From Chloroflexota bacterium (GTDB lineage Bacteria > Chloroflexota > Anaerolineae > Anaerolineales > UBA4823), in assembly GCA_012516075.1 (NCBI GenBank), contig JAAYXE010000073.1:39572-103571 (forward strand): a DNA stretch of 64,000 nucleotides, in the 5' to 3' direction. A program made the translations under genes and the position numbers. Below the pieces are notes generated by a model, which had not been told where the DNA came from, ran no database searches, and saw only the letters and a program-made list of their open reading frames with translations. The number at the start of each line of letters is the position of its first letter. Within the stretch, counting starts at the first letter, position 1. Below are positions 51,610-59,561 of this stretch, piece by piece.

Positions 51610-52794
51610 TTATGCTCCCCCTGCCGTGTACAGGCTCGGGTCGGTAGGTGTTTGCCCTGACGGATCGTGGACCCAGACCCAGTCACCTTCGTTTGCCCAC
51701 TCAAATAACCAGCGTGCATCGCCGACGGAGAGGTTCACACAGCCGTGTGATTGGGGGAAACCAAGCTGGGTGCGCCAGTAGGCGCCGTGCAGAGCGCGCG
51801 CCTCGTCGAAGTACATCGTCCAGGGTACATCTTCAAGGTAGTAAGCGTCCGATCCATCTGAGGAGAAAGAGCCCCGCATCGGGGTGCTCTCCACCTTCTG
51901 GTAAATCTTAAACAGGCCCGGACGGGTCCACAGGGGTTCGAACCCGCTGGCCATGATGGTGGCAAACACCAGCTCGCGGTCCTCGTATACGCTGATGGTC
52001 TGCTCATACAGGTTCACTTCGATCCAGCGGCCGTTGGTGACCCCTTCCGGTGGGGTAGTGTTTGGATAGACTTCCGCCACAACCCGCTCGGGGATCCATT
52101 CGTCCGGGCCGATCATTACCCAGCCGCCGTCCGGAGCGTCCGCACGGGCGTAGACCTGCACTATCTCCTGGTGCCCAAGCACGCGGCCGGTGTAGTCCTG
52201 CACCTGCAGGCCGGGCGTGCGCTTGGAAATCACTTCGGTGGGGTACAGATAGGTCAGCACCCAGCCGAACGATCTTTCCGGCGTGCGTGAGAAGACCAGA
52301 CCCTGGAACAGGGGCACGGCGCCGATGCGGATGACGTCCGTCGCACCCATCCACATCCCGGGTTCGATCATGTATGCCCGCTTGCCGTTCTCTTCATATT
52401 CCTCCGTGTAGGAGATATAGCTGAACGGGGCCGAGATGCGGCTGACGGCCGCCTTTTTGTTGTTCGAAATTGCATCCTGCGGCGAGCTGTACACCGGCGC
52501 GTTGGGCGTGCGAATCAAACCATAGCGGTAATCAATATAGGTGTAGCTGAAATCGGGTTTTTTTGCCGGGAGCGGGGTGAGGGGGAAAGTGATCCCCTTT
52601 TCTGCCATTTCCGTCAGGTAGCTGGAAGGTCCCAGGGGAGCGCAGTCTCCGGGATTGCTGGTGTAGATACCCGGCATGCAGAGAACGCTTGACTTCGATG
52701 AGCTCGTTCCTTCTGCGGCTGCAGCCGGGCTGCTGCTGAACGCAGCCAGGAGCAGAACAAACAGAAGAGCTAAAACCGGTAAGTATCGTCGCAT
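51610..52794 (-). CDS. L,D-transpeptidase (YkuD domain)
   Basis: A 394-residue secreted protein. A signal peptide (YLPVLALLFVLLLAAFS then AAAAEG) is followed by an N-terminal part of about 230 residues rich in beta strands (EVYPNTTPPEGVTNG and SH3-like stretches), and a C-terminal YkuD domain from about 250. The catalytic motif HGAYWRTQLGF and SHGCVNLSVGDARWLFEWA includes the nucleophile Cys. YkuD enzymes make 3-3 peptidoglycan cross-links or attach proteins to peptidoglycan. GGAG precedes ATG 52794. It is the upstream gene of a short minus-strand pair with the S41 peptidase, which starts 13 bases beyond its stop. An intact signal peptide argues for an extracytoplasmic role. Confidence 0.9.
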   Translation of the reverse strand: MRRYLPVLALLFVLLLAAFSSSPAAAAEGTSSSKSSVLCMPGIYTSNPGDCAPLGPSSYLTEMAEKGITFPLTPLPAKKPDFSYTYIDYRYGLIRTPNAPVYSSPQDAISNNKKAAVSRISAPFSYISYTEEYEENGKRAYMIEPGMWMGATDVIRIGAVPLFQGLVFSRTPERSFGWVLTYLYPTEVISKRTPGLQVQDYTGRVLGHQEIVQVYARADAPDGGWVMIGPDEWIPERVVAEVYPNTTPPEGVTNGRWIEVNLYEQTISVYEDRELVFATIMASGFEPLWTRPGLFKIYQKVESTPMRGSFSSDGSDAYYLEDVPWTMYFDEARALHGAYWRTQLGFPQSHGCVNLSVGDARWLFEWANEGDWVWVHDPSGQTPTDPSLYTAGGA

Positions 52795-53001
52795 AACATC
52801 TCCGTGAGAGGATGAAGAAGTGATGTGTGTATACCTCTTGAACCGAATGCGAAACCTTCGACTCTGTTACCTATCTATCCTGCTGTGATGCTGTTTTCCC
52901 ACCTTACTCCGCCGGCTATTATAGCCCATTTTTAGTGATCGCATGGTGAGCACCTGCTGAACGGCGCCCATCCATTGCCTGCCGGATCCGGGTTCTAAGT
53001 C

Positions 53002-53030
53002 TTGGTAAGGCGTGAATTTGTGATTATACT
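53002..53030 (+). promoter_or_regulatory. menA promoter, possibly giving a leaderless mRNA
   Basis: TTGGTA (53002-53007), a 17-bp spacer (53008-53024) and TATACT (53025-53030). The -10 ends eight bases before the ATG at 53039, so the transcript would be leaderless or nearly so. No Shine-Dalgarno sequence is visible. Confidence 0.65.
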
Positions 53031-53038
53031 AACCCGAT

Positions 53039-53944
53039 ATGACCGCTCCATCGAAACTTCAAACCTGGATTTTAGCTGCACGCCCGAAAACACTGCCGGC
53101 AGCGGTATCGCCGGTGATCGTGGGCAGCGCGGCGGCATTTGTCGATAACGCCTTTCGTCCTGGTCCGGCCCTGGCGGCGTTCTTCGGTGCGCTGCTGCTG
53201 CAGATTGGCGCTAATTTAGCCAACGATGTCTTCGATTTTCACAAAGGGGCAGACACAAAAGACAGGCTGGGGCCTCTGCGGGTAACCCAGGCCGGACTGC
53301 TGTCTCCGCGTGAGGTGCTGCTGGGGATGTGGGTCACCTTTGGACTGGCAGCACTGCTGGGAGTGTATCTGGTGCTGGCGGCCGGCTGGCTGGTCGTCGC
53401 TATTGGCGTGGCCTCCATATTGTCGGCGATTGCCTATACCGGCGGGCCGTACCCGCTGGGCTATCACGGTCTGGGTGACCTGTTTGTCTTCATTTTCTTC
53501 GGCCCGGTGGCCGTCATCGGGACGTATTTCGTGCAGGCCAGAGAAGTCAGTCTGCTATCTGTGCTGGCATCCATTCCCATGGGGCTGCTGATCACCGCCA
53601 TCCTGGTGGTCAACAACCTGCGCGACATCCACACCGATCGCGCCAGCGGAAAGCGCACTCTGGCGGTTCGCCTTGGCGTGGAAGGAACCCGCCGGGAGTA
53701 TCTGCTGTGCCTGTCCACTGCCTATCTGATCCCCGTGGGGATGGCTGCCGCCGGGCTGACCACCTTCTGGGTGGTGCTGGCGTGGCTTTCACTGCCGCTG
53801 GCCGTCAGGCTGGTGCGCATGATCTGGCGGGTGAGCGGCCGGCCTTTAAACGAAGCGCTGGCCGGAACCGGCCAGCTCACGTTGCTATACAGTCTGCTGT
53901 TTTCCCTGGGCCTGGTGCTCCCGCTTCTTCTGGGCTGGGCCTGA
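53039..53944 (+). CDS. menA: 1,4-dihydroxy-2-naphthoate prenyltransferase (UbiA family)
   Basis: A 301-residue UbiA-superfamily membrane enzyme that joins a polyprenyl chain to dihydroxynaphthoate in menaquinone synthesis. The two aspartate-rich prenyl-diphosphate sites are visible: [15 protein letters not shown] (about 62-75) and [15 protein letters not shown] (about 190-205). Eight or nine membrane segments. The N-terminus [20 protein letters not shown] is diagnostic for MenA. The start at ATG 53039 follows a promoter directly. Its last 60 bases overlap the 3' end of the convergent ABC permease gene. Menaquinone suggests respiration or the quinone partner of the oxidoreductase at 48093. Confidence 0.92.
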   Translation: MTAPSKLQTWILAARPKTLPAAVSPVIVGSAAAFVDNAFRPGPALAAFFGALLLQIGANLANDVFDFHKGADTKDRLGPLRVTQAGLLSPREVLLGMWVTFGLAALLGVYLVLAAGWLVVAIGVASILSAIAYTGGPYPLGYHGLGDLFVFIFFGPVAVIGTYFVQAREVSLLSVLASIPMGLLITAILVVNNLRDIHTDRASGKRTLAVRLGVEGTRREYLLCLSTAYLIPVGMAAAGLTTFWVVLAWLSLPLAVRLVRMIWRVSGRPLNEALAGTGQLTLLYSLLFSLGLVLPLLLGWA

Positions 53945-54706
53945 GCCACCCTGCCTGGAGTCCATGTGGACGAACTGCCAGGGCGTCAGGCGCTTCTCCA
54001 GCCAGTCCACACTGAAGTAGAGGGCCAGTCCCATCAGGCTGAGGGCCACCACGCCGGCATACATGGCCGGATAATCAAACAGCGTGCTGCCGTTGAAGTA
54101 AATATAGTAGCCCAGGCCGTAGCGGGTGGCGAAGAGCTCGGCCACGTACAGCACAGCTACAGCCGTGCCGACTGACTGCCGCAGTGCGGTCAGCACCGCC
54201 GGGAGGCTGGCCGGCAGGTATACAAAGCGGAACAGCGCCCGGCGTCCGGCTCCCAGGCTGCGCACGCTCTCGATCAGCTCGGGGCGGATGGCGGCGGCCT
54301 GGTCGCGCACCAGCACCAGGATCTGGAAGAAAAGGATCAGGAAGATGATGATGATCTTGGGCAGGTCGCCGATACCAAAGAACAGCAGCACAATCGGCAC
54401 GAGCACCACCTTGGGCACCGGGTAGAGCAGGTACACCAGCGGGGAGAAGATGCGGTTGAGCGTTTGAGACTGGCCCAGCGCCAGCCCGGCCGGGGCGGCC
54501 AGGGCGATGGCCAGCAGGGTGCTTGAGAGCACCCGCCACAGGCTGGCCAGCAGGTGCAGCAGCAGGTCTTCCTGGAACAATTCCTGGAAAAAGGCGATCA
54601 CCACCGCCAGGGGGGAGGGCAGAATCGGGCGGTTCACCAGCAGCGAGGCAAGCTGCCAGGACAGCAGCAGTCCAATTACAGTGAGCAGCAGGTCACGGCG
54701 TTTCAT
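53885..54706 (-). CDS. ABC transporter permease (SsuC/TauC/ThiX type)
   Basis: A 273-residue permease with about six membrane segments and the EAA-type loop LRQSVGTAVAVLYVAELFAT typical of the nitrate/sulfonate/taurine/HMP importers. It starts at ATG 54706 with an ATGA overlap on the ATPase stop. The last 20 residues ([16 protein letters not shown] tail) are polar and are encoded on the strand opposite the last membrane helix of menA; the two genes overlap by 60 bp. The tail is therefore atypical for this family, which normally ends soon after the last helix. Works with the ATPase at 54703 and the binding protein at 55543. Confidence 0.85.
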   Translation of the reverse strand: MKRRDLLLTVIGLLLSWQLASLLVNRPILPSPLAVVIAFFQELFQEDLLLHLLASLWRVLSSTLLAIALAAPAGLALGQSQTLNRIFSPLVYLLYPVPKVVLVPIVLLFFGIGDLPKIIIIFLILFFQILVLVRDQAAAIRPELIESVRSLGAGRRALFRFVYLPASLPAVLTALRQSVGTAVAVLYVAELFATRYGLGYYIYFNGSTLFDYPAMYAGVVALSLMGLALYFSVDWLEKRLTPWQFVHMDSRQGGSGPAQKKREHQAQGKQQTV

Positions 54707-55467
54707 ACGGCTGCGGCCATCCTTTCTCTTAACTGCCGGCAGAGGGCCTGGTATTCAGGCTCATTGCGGTAGCCGGGTTTCCCGGCATGCGGGTTGTCGA
54801 TCACTACCGGTTCGGTGTTGGGAGGCATCCCGAGCAGCAGGATTTTCTGTCCCATGACGGCCGCTTCTTCGATCGCATGGGTGACGATCACCAGCGTCAG
54901 CCCGGCTTCGGCCCGCAGTTCGAGGGTCAGGTTCTGCAGCCCCTCGCGTGTGGGGGCGTCCAGCGAAGAGAACGGCTCGTCCATCAGCAGCAGGTCGGGG
55001 TGCAGGGCAAGGGTGCGTGCGATCGCTGTCCGCTGGCGCTGGCCGCCGGAGATCTGGCTGGGGTATTTATCCTGGTGATCCGCCAGCCCCAGGCGCTGCA
55101 GCCACACATCGATTTCGACCGGTTCCTGGGCATGGCTGGGGGCGTGCTTGCCGTCGGGGCCGTAAAAATCGCGGATGCGCATGCCCAGCTCCACGTTCTG
55201 GCGCACGGTGGCCCAGGGCAGCAGCCCGTATTCCTGCAGGATCAGCCCGGTCTGCGGGCGCGGGCGCTGCAGGCGCTGGCCGTCAACCAGCACCGCGCCG
55301 CTGGTGGGGAAGCGCAGGCCGGCCAGCAGATAGAGCAGCGTGGTTTTGCCACAGCCGGAGGGACCGAGGACCGCCCAGGCTTCCCCTTTTTCGACCTTCC
55401 AGTTGAAATCCTGGAAGATCGGTGTGTGCTGCGCATAGGTGTACGTAAGCGACTGCGTTTCGATCAT
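54703..55467 (-). CDS. ABC transporter ATP-binding protein (SsuB/TauB/ThiZ type)
   Basis: About 254 residues. Walker A GPSGCGKTTLLYLLAG, signature ISGGQRQRTAIARTLA, Walker B LLLMDEPFSSLD and the H-loop in IVTHAIEEA. It belongs to the nitrate/sulfonate/taurine-type importer ATPases. ATG 55467 gives the usual MIETQSLTYTY start; upstream in-frame starts to 55530 would add residues with no similarity. The stop overlaps the permease start by 4 bp (ATGA), so the pair is coupled. The Walker B Glu is present, unlike in the ATPase at 27553. Confidence 0.9.
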   Translation of the reverse strand: MIETQSLTYTYAQHTPIFQDFNWKVEKGEAWAVLGPSGCGKTTLLYLLAGLRFPTSGAVLVDGQRLQRPRPQTGLILQEYGLLPWATVRQNVELGMRIRDFYGPDGKHAPSHAQEPVEIDVWLQRLGLADHQDKYPSQISGGQRQRTAIARTLALHPDLLLMDEPFSSLDAPTREGLQNLTLELRAEAGLTLVIVTHAIEEAAVMGQKILLLGMPPNTEPVVIDNPHAGKPGYRNEPEYQALCRQLRERMAAAV

Positions 55468-55542
55468 TTCAATAATCACTGCAGGGTGCGGGCTGGGGTA
55501 TACCTGCCCGCACCCTGACATACCGTTCAAGCTGCCGGCTTC

Positions 55543-56526
55543 CTATTTGGGCAGAAAACTGGCGTTAACCGAGCTCTCGTAAGAAACATCCCCTTTGATC
55601 AGCCCTTTTTCCTGCGTCCAGGCCAGTGCGTCTTCCCACTGCTCCAGTGTGGGGACGGAAGCGGTGGCGAAGGGCGATACCTGGAAGGTGTCGATGATCG
55701 GTTCAGGTACCAGCTTCTGTTCCACCAGCAGGTCTTTCCAGGCCCCGGGGTCCTTGTTGATCAGGATCACCGCCTCTTCGACTGCCGCCAGGAAAGCGCG
55801 GATGGCTTCGGGGTGCTCGTCGATCACCTGTTTGCGGAAGGCGATGGTGCTGTAACTGTACTCCGGATGACTGGTGTCATCCAGCGCTGCAACAGCGCCG
55901 TTCCTGGCCGCCAGCGAGGAGAGCGGCTCGGGCAGCATGGCGGCGCTCAGTTCACCGCTGTCCAGCAGTGCCATGCGGTCGGTAATTTTCGGCACAGCCA
56001 CTGTGCGGATCTCCTCCGGAGTGAAGCCCTCAGCCTGAAGCAGGCGGTCCGTCAGGTAGGCGATTACCGTTCCTTCGGCGATGGCGACCTCCACCCCTTT
56101 CAGCCCTTCAGCGTCCGAAATCCCGCTGTCTTTTGAGGCCATAATGCGGAACAGGGCATTCTCAGGCGTGGCGGCCTGGGCGATGCGCACGATCTGCACC
56201 TGGGGGTTGTCTTTGTTGTAGAAAATGGTGGAAACCGTTTCATTGACCATACCGTCGGCCTGGCCGGCTGCAATCAACTGGTCTCGCTCCGGAGCAGACT
56301 GCACGTCGATGAACTCTACATTGACACCATGCCTGGCAAACAACCCCTCCTCCTGGGCTACGTACATGGGCAGTTTGTCCAGGACAGGGATCACAGCGAT
56401 GCGCAGGGTCACGGGTTCGCCGGCCTGAGGCGACGGATTGGCAGCACAGGCCGAGAGGATCAGAACAGCCAGACAGGCCGACAGCAACAGGACGCTTCTC
56501 TGCGCCAGATTTCGAACTGCATGCAT
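55543..56526 (-). CDS. ABC transporter substrate-binding lipoprotein (SsuA/THI5-like)
   Basis: About 327 residues. A signal peptide with lipobox LILSAC (SVLLLSACLAVLILSAC) is followed by the binding fold: LRIAVIPVLDKLPMYVAQEE, GLFARHGVNVEFIDVQSAPE and a sequence of the NMT1/THI5-like/SsuA type. The predicted ligand may be a sulfonate, a nitrile-like compound or the thiamine precursor HMP; this cannot be decided, and no thiamine riboswitch was found upstream. ATG 56526 is chosen because it follows GAGGAAAG and gives a proper lipoprotein signal; earlier in-frame starts to 56589 would add a polar extension. First gene of the importer operon. Confidence 0.85.
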   Translation of the reverse strand: MHAVRNLAQRSVLLLSACLAVLILSACAANPSPQAGEPVTLRIAVIPVLDKLPMYVAQEEGLFARHGVNVEFIDVQSAPERDQLIAAGQADGMVNETVSTIFYNKDNPQVQIVRIAQAATPENALFRIMASKDSGISDAEGLKGVEVAIAEGTVIAYLTDRLLQAEGFTPEEIRTVAVPKITDRMALLDSGELSAAMLPEPLSSLAARNGAVAALDDTSHPEYSYSTIAFRKQVIDEHPEAIRAFLAAVEEAVILINKDPGAWKDLLVEQKLVPEPIIDTFQVSPFATASVPTLEQWEDALAWTQEKGLIKGDVSYESSVNASFLPK

Positions 56527-56591
56527 GGAAATCTGCTTTCCTCCTCGATATGGGTATTGTGTCGATTTCCCTCTTTTCGATGGGCGCACAG

Positions 56592-56597
56592 ATTATA
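56592..56597 (-). promoter_or_regulatory. Extended -10 element for the ABC importer operon
   Basis: On the minus strand TGC-TATAAT, an extended -10 with the TGN motif, about 70 bases before ATG 56526. The -35 is poor (TTGTTC at 18 bp spacing), which an extended -10 can compensate. Confidence 0.5.
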
Positions 56598-56650
56598 GCA
56601 CGCCCCGATTAACAGGAACAACAGGCTGTTAAGATATATGCAAGGTTCCA

Positions 56651-56679
56651 TTGACACGAAAAATTCCGTATGCTACAGT
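56651..56679 (+). promoter_or_regulatory. Promoter of the roadblock-V4R signalling operon
   Basis: A consensus -35 TTGACA (56651-56656), a 17-bp spacer (56657-56673) and -10 TACAGT (56674-56679), preceded by TGC as an extended -10. A start at about 56686 leaves a 5' leader of roughly 160 bases before the roadblock gene. Confidence 0.78.
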
Positions 56680-56761
56680 AAGCCCTACCTGCGAACGTTG
56701 TAGTGATTTTTAGTTGTGTTCAGCTTCTCCGGCGGCACCGCACAGGGTGTTCTAAGGAGGA

Positions 56762-56848
56762 ATGAGTGCAAGGTTTTCTTCCCGACATAAAACCATACAG
56801 CAACAGTCTTATTTAACTGCTTTATCCTTAAGGAGTGGACCACCGTGA
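56762..56848 (+). CDS. Possible short leader peptide upstream of the roadblock gene
   Basis: The leader of the operon contains AAGGAGG at 56754-56760, the strongest Shine-Dalgarno-like sequence in the area. ATG 56762 opens a 28-codon frame (MSARFSSRHKTIQQQSYLTA...) whose TGA (56846-56848) overlaps the roadblock ATG as TGATG. The distance from the AAGGAGG to this ATG is only one base, however. A better-spaced GTG at 56766 opens a 16-codon frame (MQGFLPDIKPYSNSLI) ending at 56816. Both are short and unrecognised, so this is a hypothesis only; one of them could couple translation to the downstream gene. Confidence 0.3.
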   Translation: MSARFSSRHKTIQQQSYLTALSLRSGPP

Positions 56849-57216
56849 TGAAATCACGCTCCCAGTTAATGGTGGAACGCTTACGTGACCTCCAGGCGTC
56901 CTCACCGGATATCGAGGCCTCAGCGGTAGTCAGCGTTGACGGCCTGAGTATTGCTTCCGCCCTGCCGCAGGGCGTGGAAGAAGATCGTGTCTCAGCCATG
57001 TCGGCGGCCATGCTTTCCCTGGGCGAGCGGATCGCCTCTGAGCTGGGCCGCGGCGAGCTGGACCAGGTGTATATCAAAGGGCAGCAGGGCTATGTAATCC
57101 TGATGTCTGTGGGCGAAGATGCAGTTCTGACTGCACTGGCCCGCGAACAGGCCAAGCTGGGTTTGATTTTCCTGGATATGCGCCGGGCTGCCGAAGCCTT
57201 AGCGAAACTCATCTAA
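56848..57216 (+). CDS. Roadblock/LC7 domain protein (MglB-like)
   Basis: A 122-residue single-domain protein. The fold is shown by EASAVVSVDGLSIASALPQG, the central SAMSAAMLSLGERIASELG helix, and QVYIKGQQGYVILMSVGEDA with the final LGLIFLDMRRAAEALAKL. Roadblock/LC7 proteins regulate small GTPases or Ras-like switches (MglB acts on MglA); no GTPase gene is present in this operon or visible window. AAGGAG at 56830-56835 precedes both GTG 56845 and ATG 56848. The next gene (V4R) is 13 bases downstream. It is the first solid gene of a four-gene signalling operon. Confidence 0.9.
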   Translation: MKSRSQLMVERLRDLQASSPDIEASAVVSVDGLSIASALPQGVEEDRVSAMSAAMLSLGERIASELGRGELDQVYIKGQQGYVILMSVGEDAVLTALAREQAKLGLIFLDMRRAAEALAKLI

Positions 57217-57229
57217 CTGGCAGACTTCC

Positions 57230-57865
57230 ATGGACCCGATTCCAAAGAGCGAATATTACTACGCTAACAAGATCGCCCGCATCACCATCATGGCCATGGA
57301 GGACGTGCTGGGGAAGAACGGGCTGAACGCCATCCTCAACCTGGCACACCTGCCGCATCTGATCGATAACTATCCTCCGGATAACCTGGAGCGCCAGTTC
57401 GATTTCGCTGATTTTTCCGCTTTTAATCTGGCCCTGGAGGAGTTGTACGGGCCGCGCGGCGGCCGGGGGCTGGCGCTGCGTGCCGGAAGGGCAGCCTTTG
57501 CCGATGCTCTGCGAAATTTTGGCGCTCTGGCCGGCGCAGGCGACCTGGCTTTTAAAGTCCTGCCGCTGCACGCGAAAATGCGCATCGGGCTGATGGCGAT
57601 GGCGCGCATCTTTACTCAGATCAGCGACCAGAAAACCAGCGTACAGGAGCGGGAGAATGATTTCGTGTACACCATCCACCGCTGCCCGGTCTGCTGGGGC
57701 CGCTCCGGGGTGGACAAGCCCGTCTGCTATGTCGCTGTCGGTCTGCTGCAGGAAGGGTTGAAATGGCTCTCCGGCGGAAACGAATTCCGCGTAAACGAGG
57801 CCCGCTGTGTTGCCATGGGCGACCCCACCTGTGATTTCATTATTAATAAGACACCCATCGGTTAG
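57230..57865 (+). CDS. V4R-domain (4-vinyl reductase type) sensor protein
   Basis: A 211-residue protein. The C-terminal V4R domain is shown by the conserved Cys/Gly pattern: HRCPVCWGRSG (Cys 152, Cys 155), KPVCYVAVGLLQEGL (Cys 166), and RVNEARCVAMGDPTCDFII (Cys 193, Cys 201). V4R domains bind small ligands or metals and were named from the bacteriochlorophyll protein BchJ; in many bacteria they are sensory. The N-terminal half (about 1-110) is helical and unfamiliar. It is 13 bases behind the roadblock gene and its TAG stop is directly adjacent to the response regulator start. No photosynthesis genes are visible. Confidence 0.85.
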   Translation: MDPIPKSEYYYANKIARITIMAMEDVLGKNGLNAILNLAHLPHLIDNYPPDNLERQFDFADFSAFNLALEELYGPRGGRGLALRAGRAAFADALRNFGALAGAGDLAFKVLPLHAKMRIGLMAMARIFTQISDQKTSVQERENDFVYTIHRCPVCWGRSGVDKPVCYVAVGLLQEGLKWLSGGNEFRVNEARCVAMGDPTCDFIINKTPIG

Positions 57866-58732
57866 GTGGCTGCTGTGACTGAAGGAAATCCCTCGCTGCT
57901 GGTTGTCGAAGACGATGTCGATATCGCTGAGATGCTGACCGCGTACTTTCGGGTGCAGGGATATGCGGTTCAGGCAGCCAATGCGGGGGAGGATGCGGTG
58001 AACCTGTGCCGCAGCAGCCGCCCCGATCTGGTCATCCTGGATATCCGCCTGCCCGATATCGACGGTTTTGAGGTGGCCCGGCGGCTGCGCAGCAGCAGGC
58101 GCATGGAAGATATCCCCATCATCTTTTTGACCGAAAAACGCGAGCGCGCGGATCGCCTGCAGGGGTTAGAATTGGGCGCAGATGATTACATCACCAAGCC
58201 CTTCGATATCCAGGAACTGCGTCTGCGCGTGCGCAATGCCCTGCGCCGTGCCGGCCCGGGCAGCCTGACAAATCCGGTCACCGGTCTGGCGGAAGGGGCT
58301 CTGGTGGATGAACGCCTGCAGGAATGTCTGCAGGGGAACGATTGGGGCCTGCTCTTCATAGCCCTGCTCAATTTTGACCATTTTCGTGAGGCCTATGGAT
58401 TTGTGGCCTCGGATGACGTCCAGCGGGCGGTGAGCCTGATGATTCACAATGCAGTGCGCGGGGTAGGGGGGCCGAATGACTTCCTCGGCCAGTTGAGTTC
58501 GACCGAATTCCTCCTGGTGACCACCCCCGCGAACCTGCCGGTTCTGGAGGAGCGCATCCGCAGCCGCCTGGAACAGGCGATCGAATACTTTTATCCGTTG
58601 AAGGACCGGGGACCGGAAGCAAATGTCGCCAACCGTCTGAAGCTCTGCTTCCACCGGCTGAGCCCGGGAGACGGACCTTTCACGGATATCCAGAGCATGA
58701 AAGCGGCGCTGGTGCGCCCCTGCAGCAAATAA
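57866..58732 (+). CDS. Response regulator with degenerate GGDEF domain
   Basis: A 288-residue protein. The receiver domain (about 10-125) has acidic residues in VVEDDVDI, the phospho-acceptor Asp 59 in VILDIRLPDIDGFEV, Thr 89 in IIFLTE and Lys 111 in YITKPFD, so it is phosphorylation-competent. The C-terminal part starts like a GGDEF domain (NPVTGLAEGALVDERL) and has LLFIALLNFDHFREAYG, but the active-site signature is LSSTEF (210-215) instead of GG[DE]EF, so it is unlikely to make cyclic-di-GMP. It may bind nucleotide or act as a protein interaction module. The GTG at 57866 is immediately behind the V4R stop; GTG 57875 is an alternative. No partner histidine kinase is adjacent. Confidence 0.87.
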   Translation: MAAVTEGNPSLLVVEDDVDIAEMLTAYFRVQGYAVQAANAGEDAVNLCRSSRPDLVILDIRLPDIDGFEVARRLRSSRRMEDIPIIFLTEKRERADRLQGLELGADDYITKPFDIQELRLRVRNALRRAGPGSLTNPVTGLAEGALVDERLQECLQGNDWGLLFIALLNFDHFREAYGFVASDDVQRAVSLMIHNAVRGVGGPNDFLGQLSSTEFLLVTTPANLPVLEERIRSRLEQAIEYFYPLKDRGPEANVANRLKLCFHRLSPGDGPFTDIQSMKAALVRPCSK

Positions 58733-58740
58733 GAGGTCCT

Positions 58741-59505
58741 GTGCAGCTAACCGTTGTAACTCCTACCTATAATGAAGCGGAGAACCTCCCGAAGCTGGTC
58801 TCCGCATTGTTTCAACTGCCCCTGCCCGGGCTCCGGGTGCTGGTCGTCGACGATAACAGCCCCGATGGGACCGGCGAGGTAGCGGACCGCCTGGCGCGCG
58901 AATACGGCGACCGTGTTTCTGTCCTGCACCGGCCGGGGAAGGGCGGCCTGGGCAGCGCTTATATTGAAGGGTTTACGCGTGCGCTGGCGATGGGCGCCGA
59001 AGCCGTGGCGCAGATGGACGCCGATTTCTCTCACCCGCCGGAGCTGCTTGTCGAACTGCTGGCCGCCCTGCAAAACGTTGAGGTCGCTCTGGGCTCGCGC
59101 TACGTTCCGGGGGGCGCGGTGGATCACCGCTGGCCGCTGTGGCGTAAGGGGCTGTCGGCTTTTGGGAACCTGTACGCCCGCTCGATCCTCAATATCCCTG
59201 TGCGCGACGTCACCGGCGGCTACCGGGTGTGGCGGCGTGAGACCCTCCTGGGGATGCCGCTGGAGCGGGTGCGCTCTAACGGTTACGCGTTCCAGGTGGA
59301 GATGATCTACCTGGCGTACCGCCTGGGCTACAGTTTTGTTGAGATCCCCTTTTATTTTGCAGACCGCCGCTGGGGCCATTCGAAAATGTCGTCAAGCATC
59401 CAGCGCGAGGCGGCCGTGCGGGTCTGGCAGATGCTCTTTGAATACAGCCATGTGCAGCGTCACATCTGCGACCCCGAGATGCAGAGCGTCAAACCGCCGC
59501 TCTGA
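58741..59505 (+). CDS. Polyprenol-phosphate mannosyltransferase (DPM1-like, GT2)
   Basis: A 254-residue GT-A enzyme without membrane helices, as in DPM1-type synthases. The N-terminus QLTVVTPTYNEAENLPKLV is diagnostic. The DxD is in AVAQMDADFSHPPELL, GGYRVWRRETL is the acceptor-side segment, and FVEIPFYFADRRWGHSKM the last conserved block. It makes a polyprenyl-phosphate sugar (commonly mannose) that GT-C enzymes (such as those at 16707 and 20785) could use. GAGGT precedes GTG 58741, eight bases after the response regulator. A terminator follows. Association with a signalling operon is unusual and suggests regulated glycan supply. Confidence 0.9.
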   Translation: MQLTVVTPTYNEAENLPKLVSALFQLPLPGLRVLVVDDNSPDGTGEVADRLAREYGDRVSVLHRPGKGGLGSAYIEGFTRALAMGAEAVAQMDADFSHPPELLVELLAALQNVEVALGSRYVPGGAVDHRWPLWRKGLSAFGNLYARSILNIPVRDVTGGYRVWRRETLLGMPLERVRSNGYAFQVEMIYLAYRLGYSFVEIPFYFADRRWGHSKMSSSIQREAAVRVWQMLFEYSHVQRHICDPEMQSVKPPL

Positions 59506-59535
59506 TCACCAGCATAAAAAGCCTGATCAATAAAG

Positions 59536-59561
59536 AACCGGCCGCTCAGGCCGGTTTTTCT
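59536..59561 (+). terminator. Rho-independent terminator of the signalling operon
   Basis: An 8-bp perfect stem (AACCGGCC at 59536-59543, GGCCGGTT at 59549-59556) with a 5-nt loop and a TTTCTTT tail. Its right part overlaps the last codons of the convergent rsmA gene. Confidence 0.85.

Larger units (their letters stand above)
56527..56761. promoter_or_regulatory. Divergent intergenic region between importer and signalling operon
   Basis: The 321 bases between the two divergent operons hold two promoters, described separately (56592-56597 minus and 56651-56679 plus), and a roughly 160-base 5' leader of the signalling operon. A short imperfect repeat AACAG...CTGTT (56611-56630) lies between the promoters. 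I found no conserved riboswitch. The leader contains a strong AAGGAGG, described separately. Confidence 0.6.

Noticed and set aside
56527..56680. Possible thiamine (TPP) riboswitch upstream of the THI5-like binding protein
   Set aside because: None of the conserved TPP-riboswitch segments (such as CTGAGA or the GATAATGCCAGCG-like part) is present on either strand.
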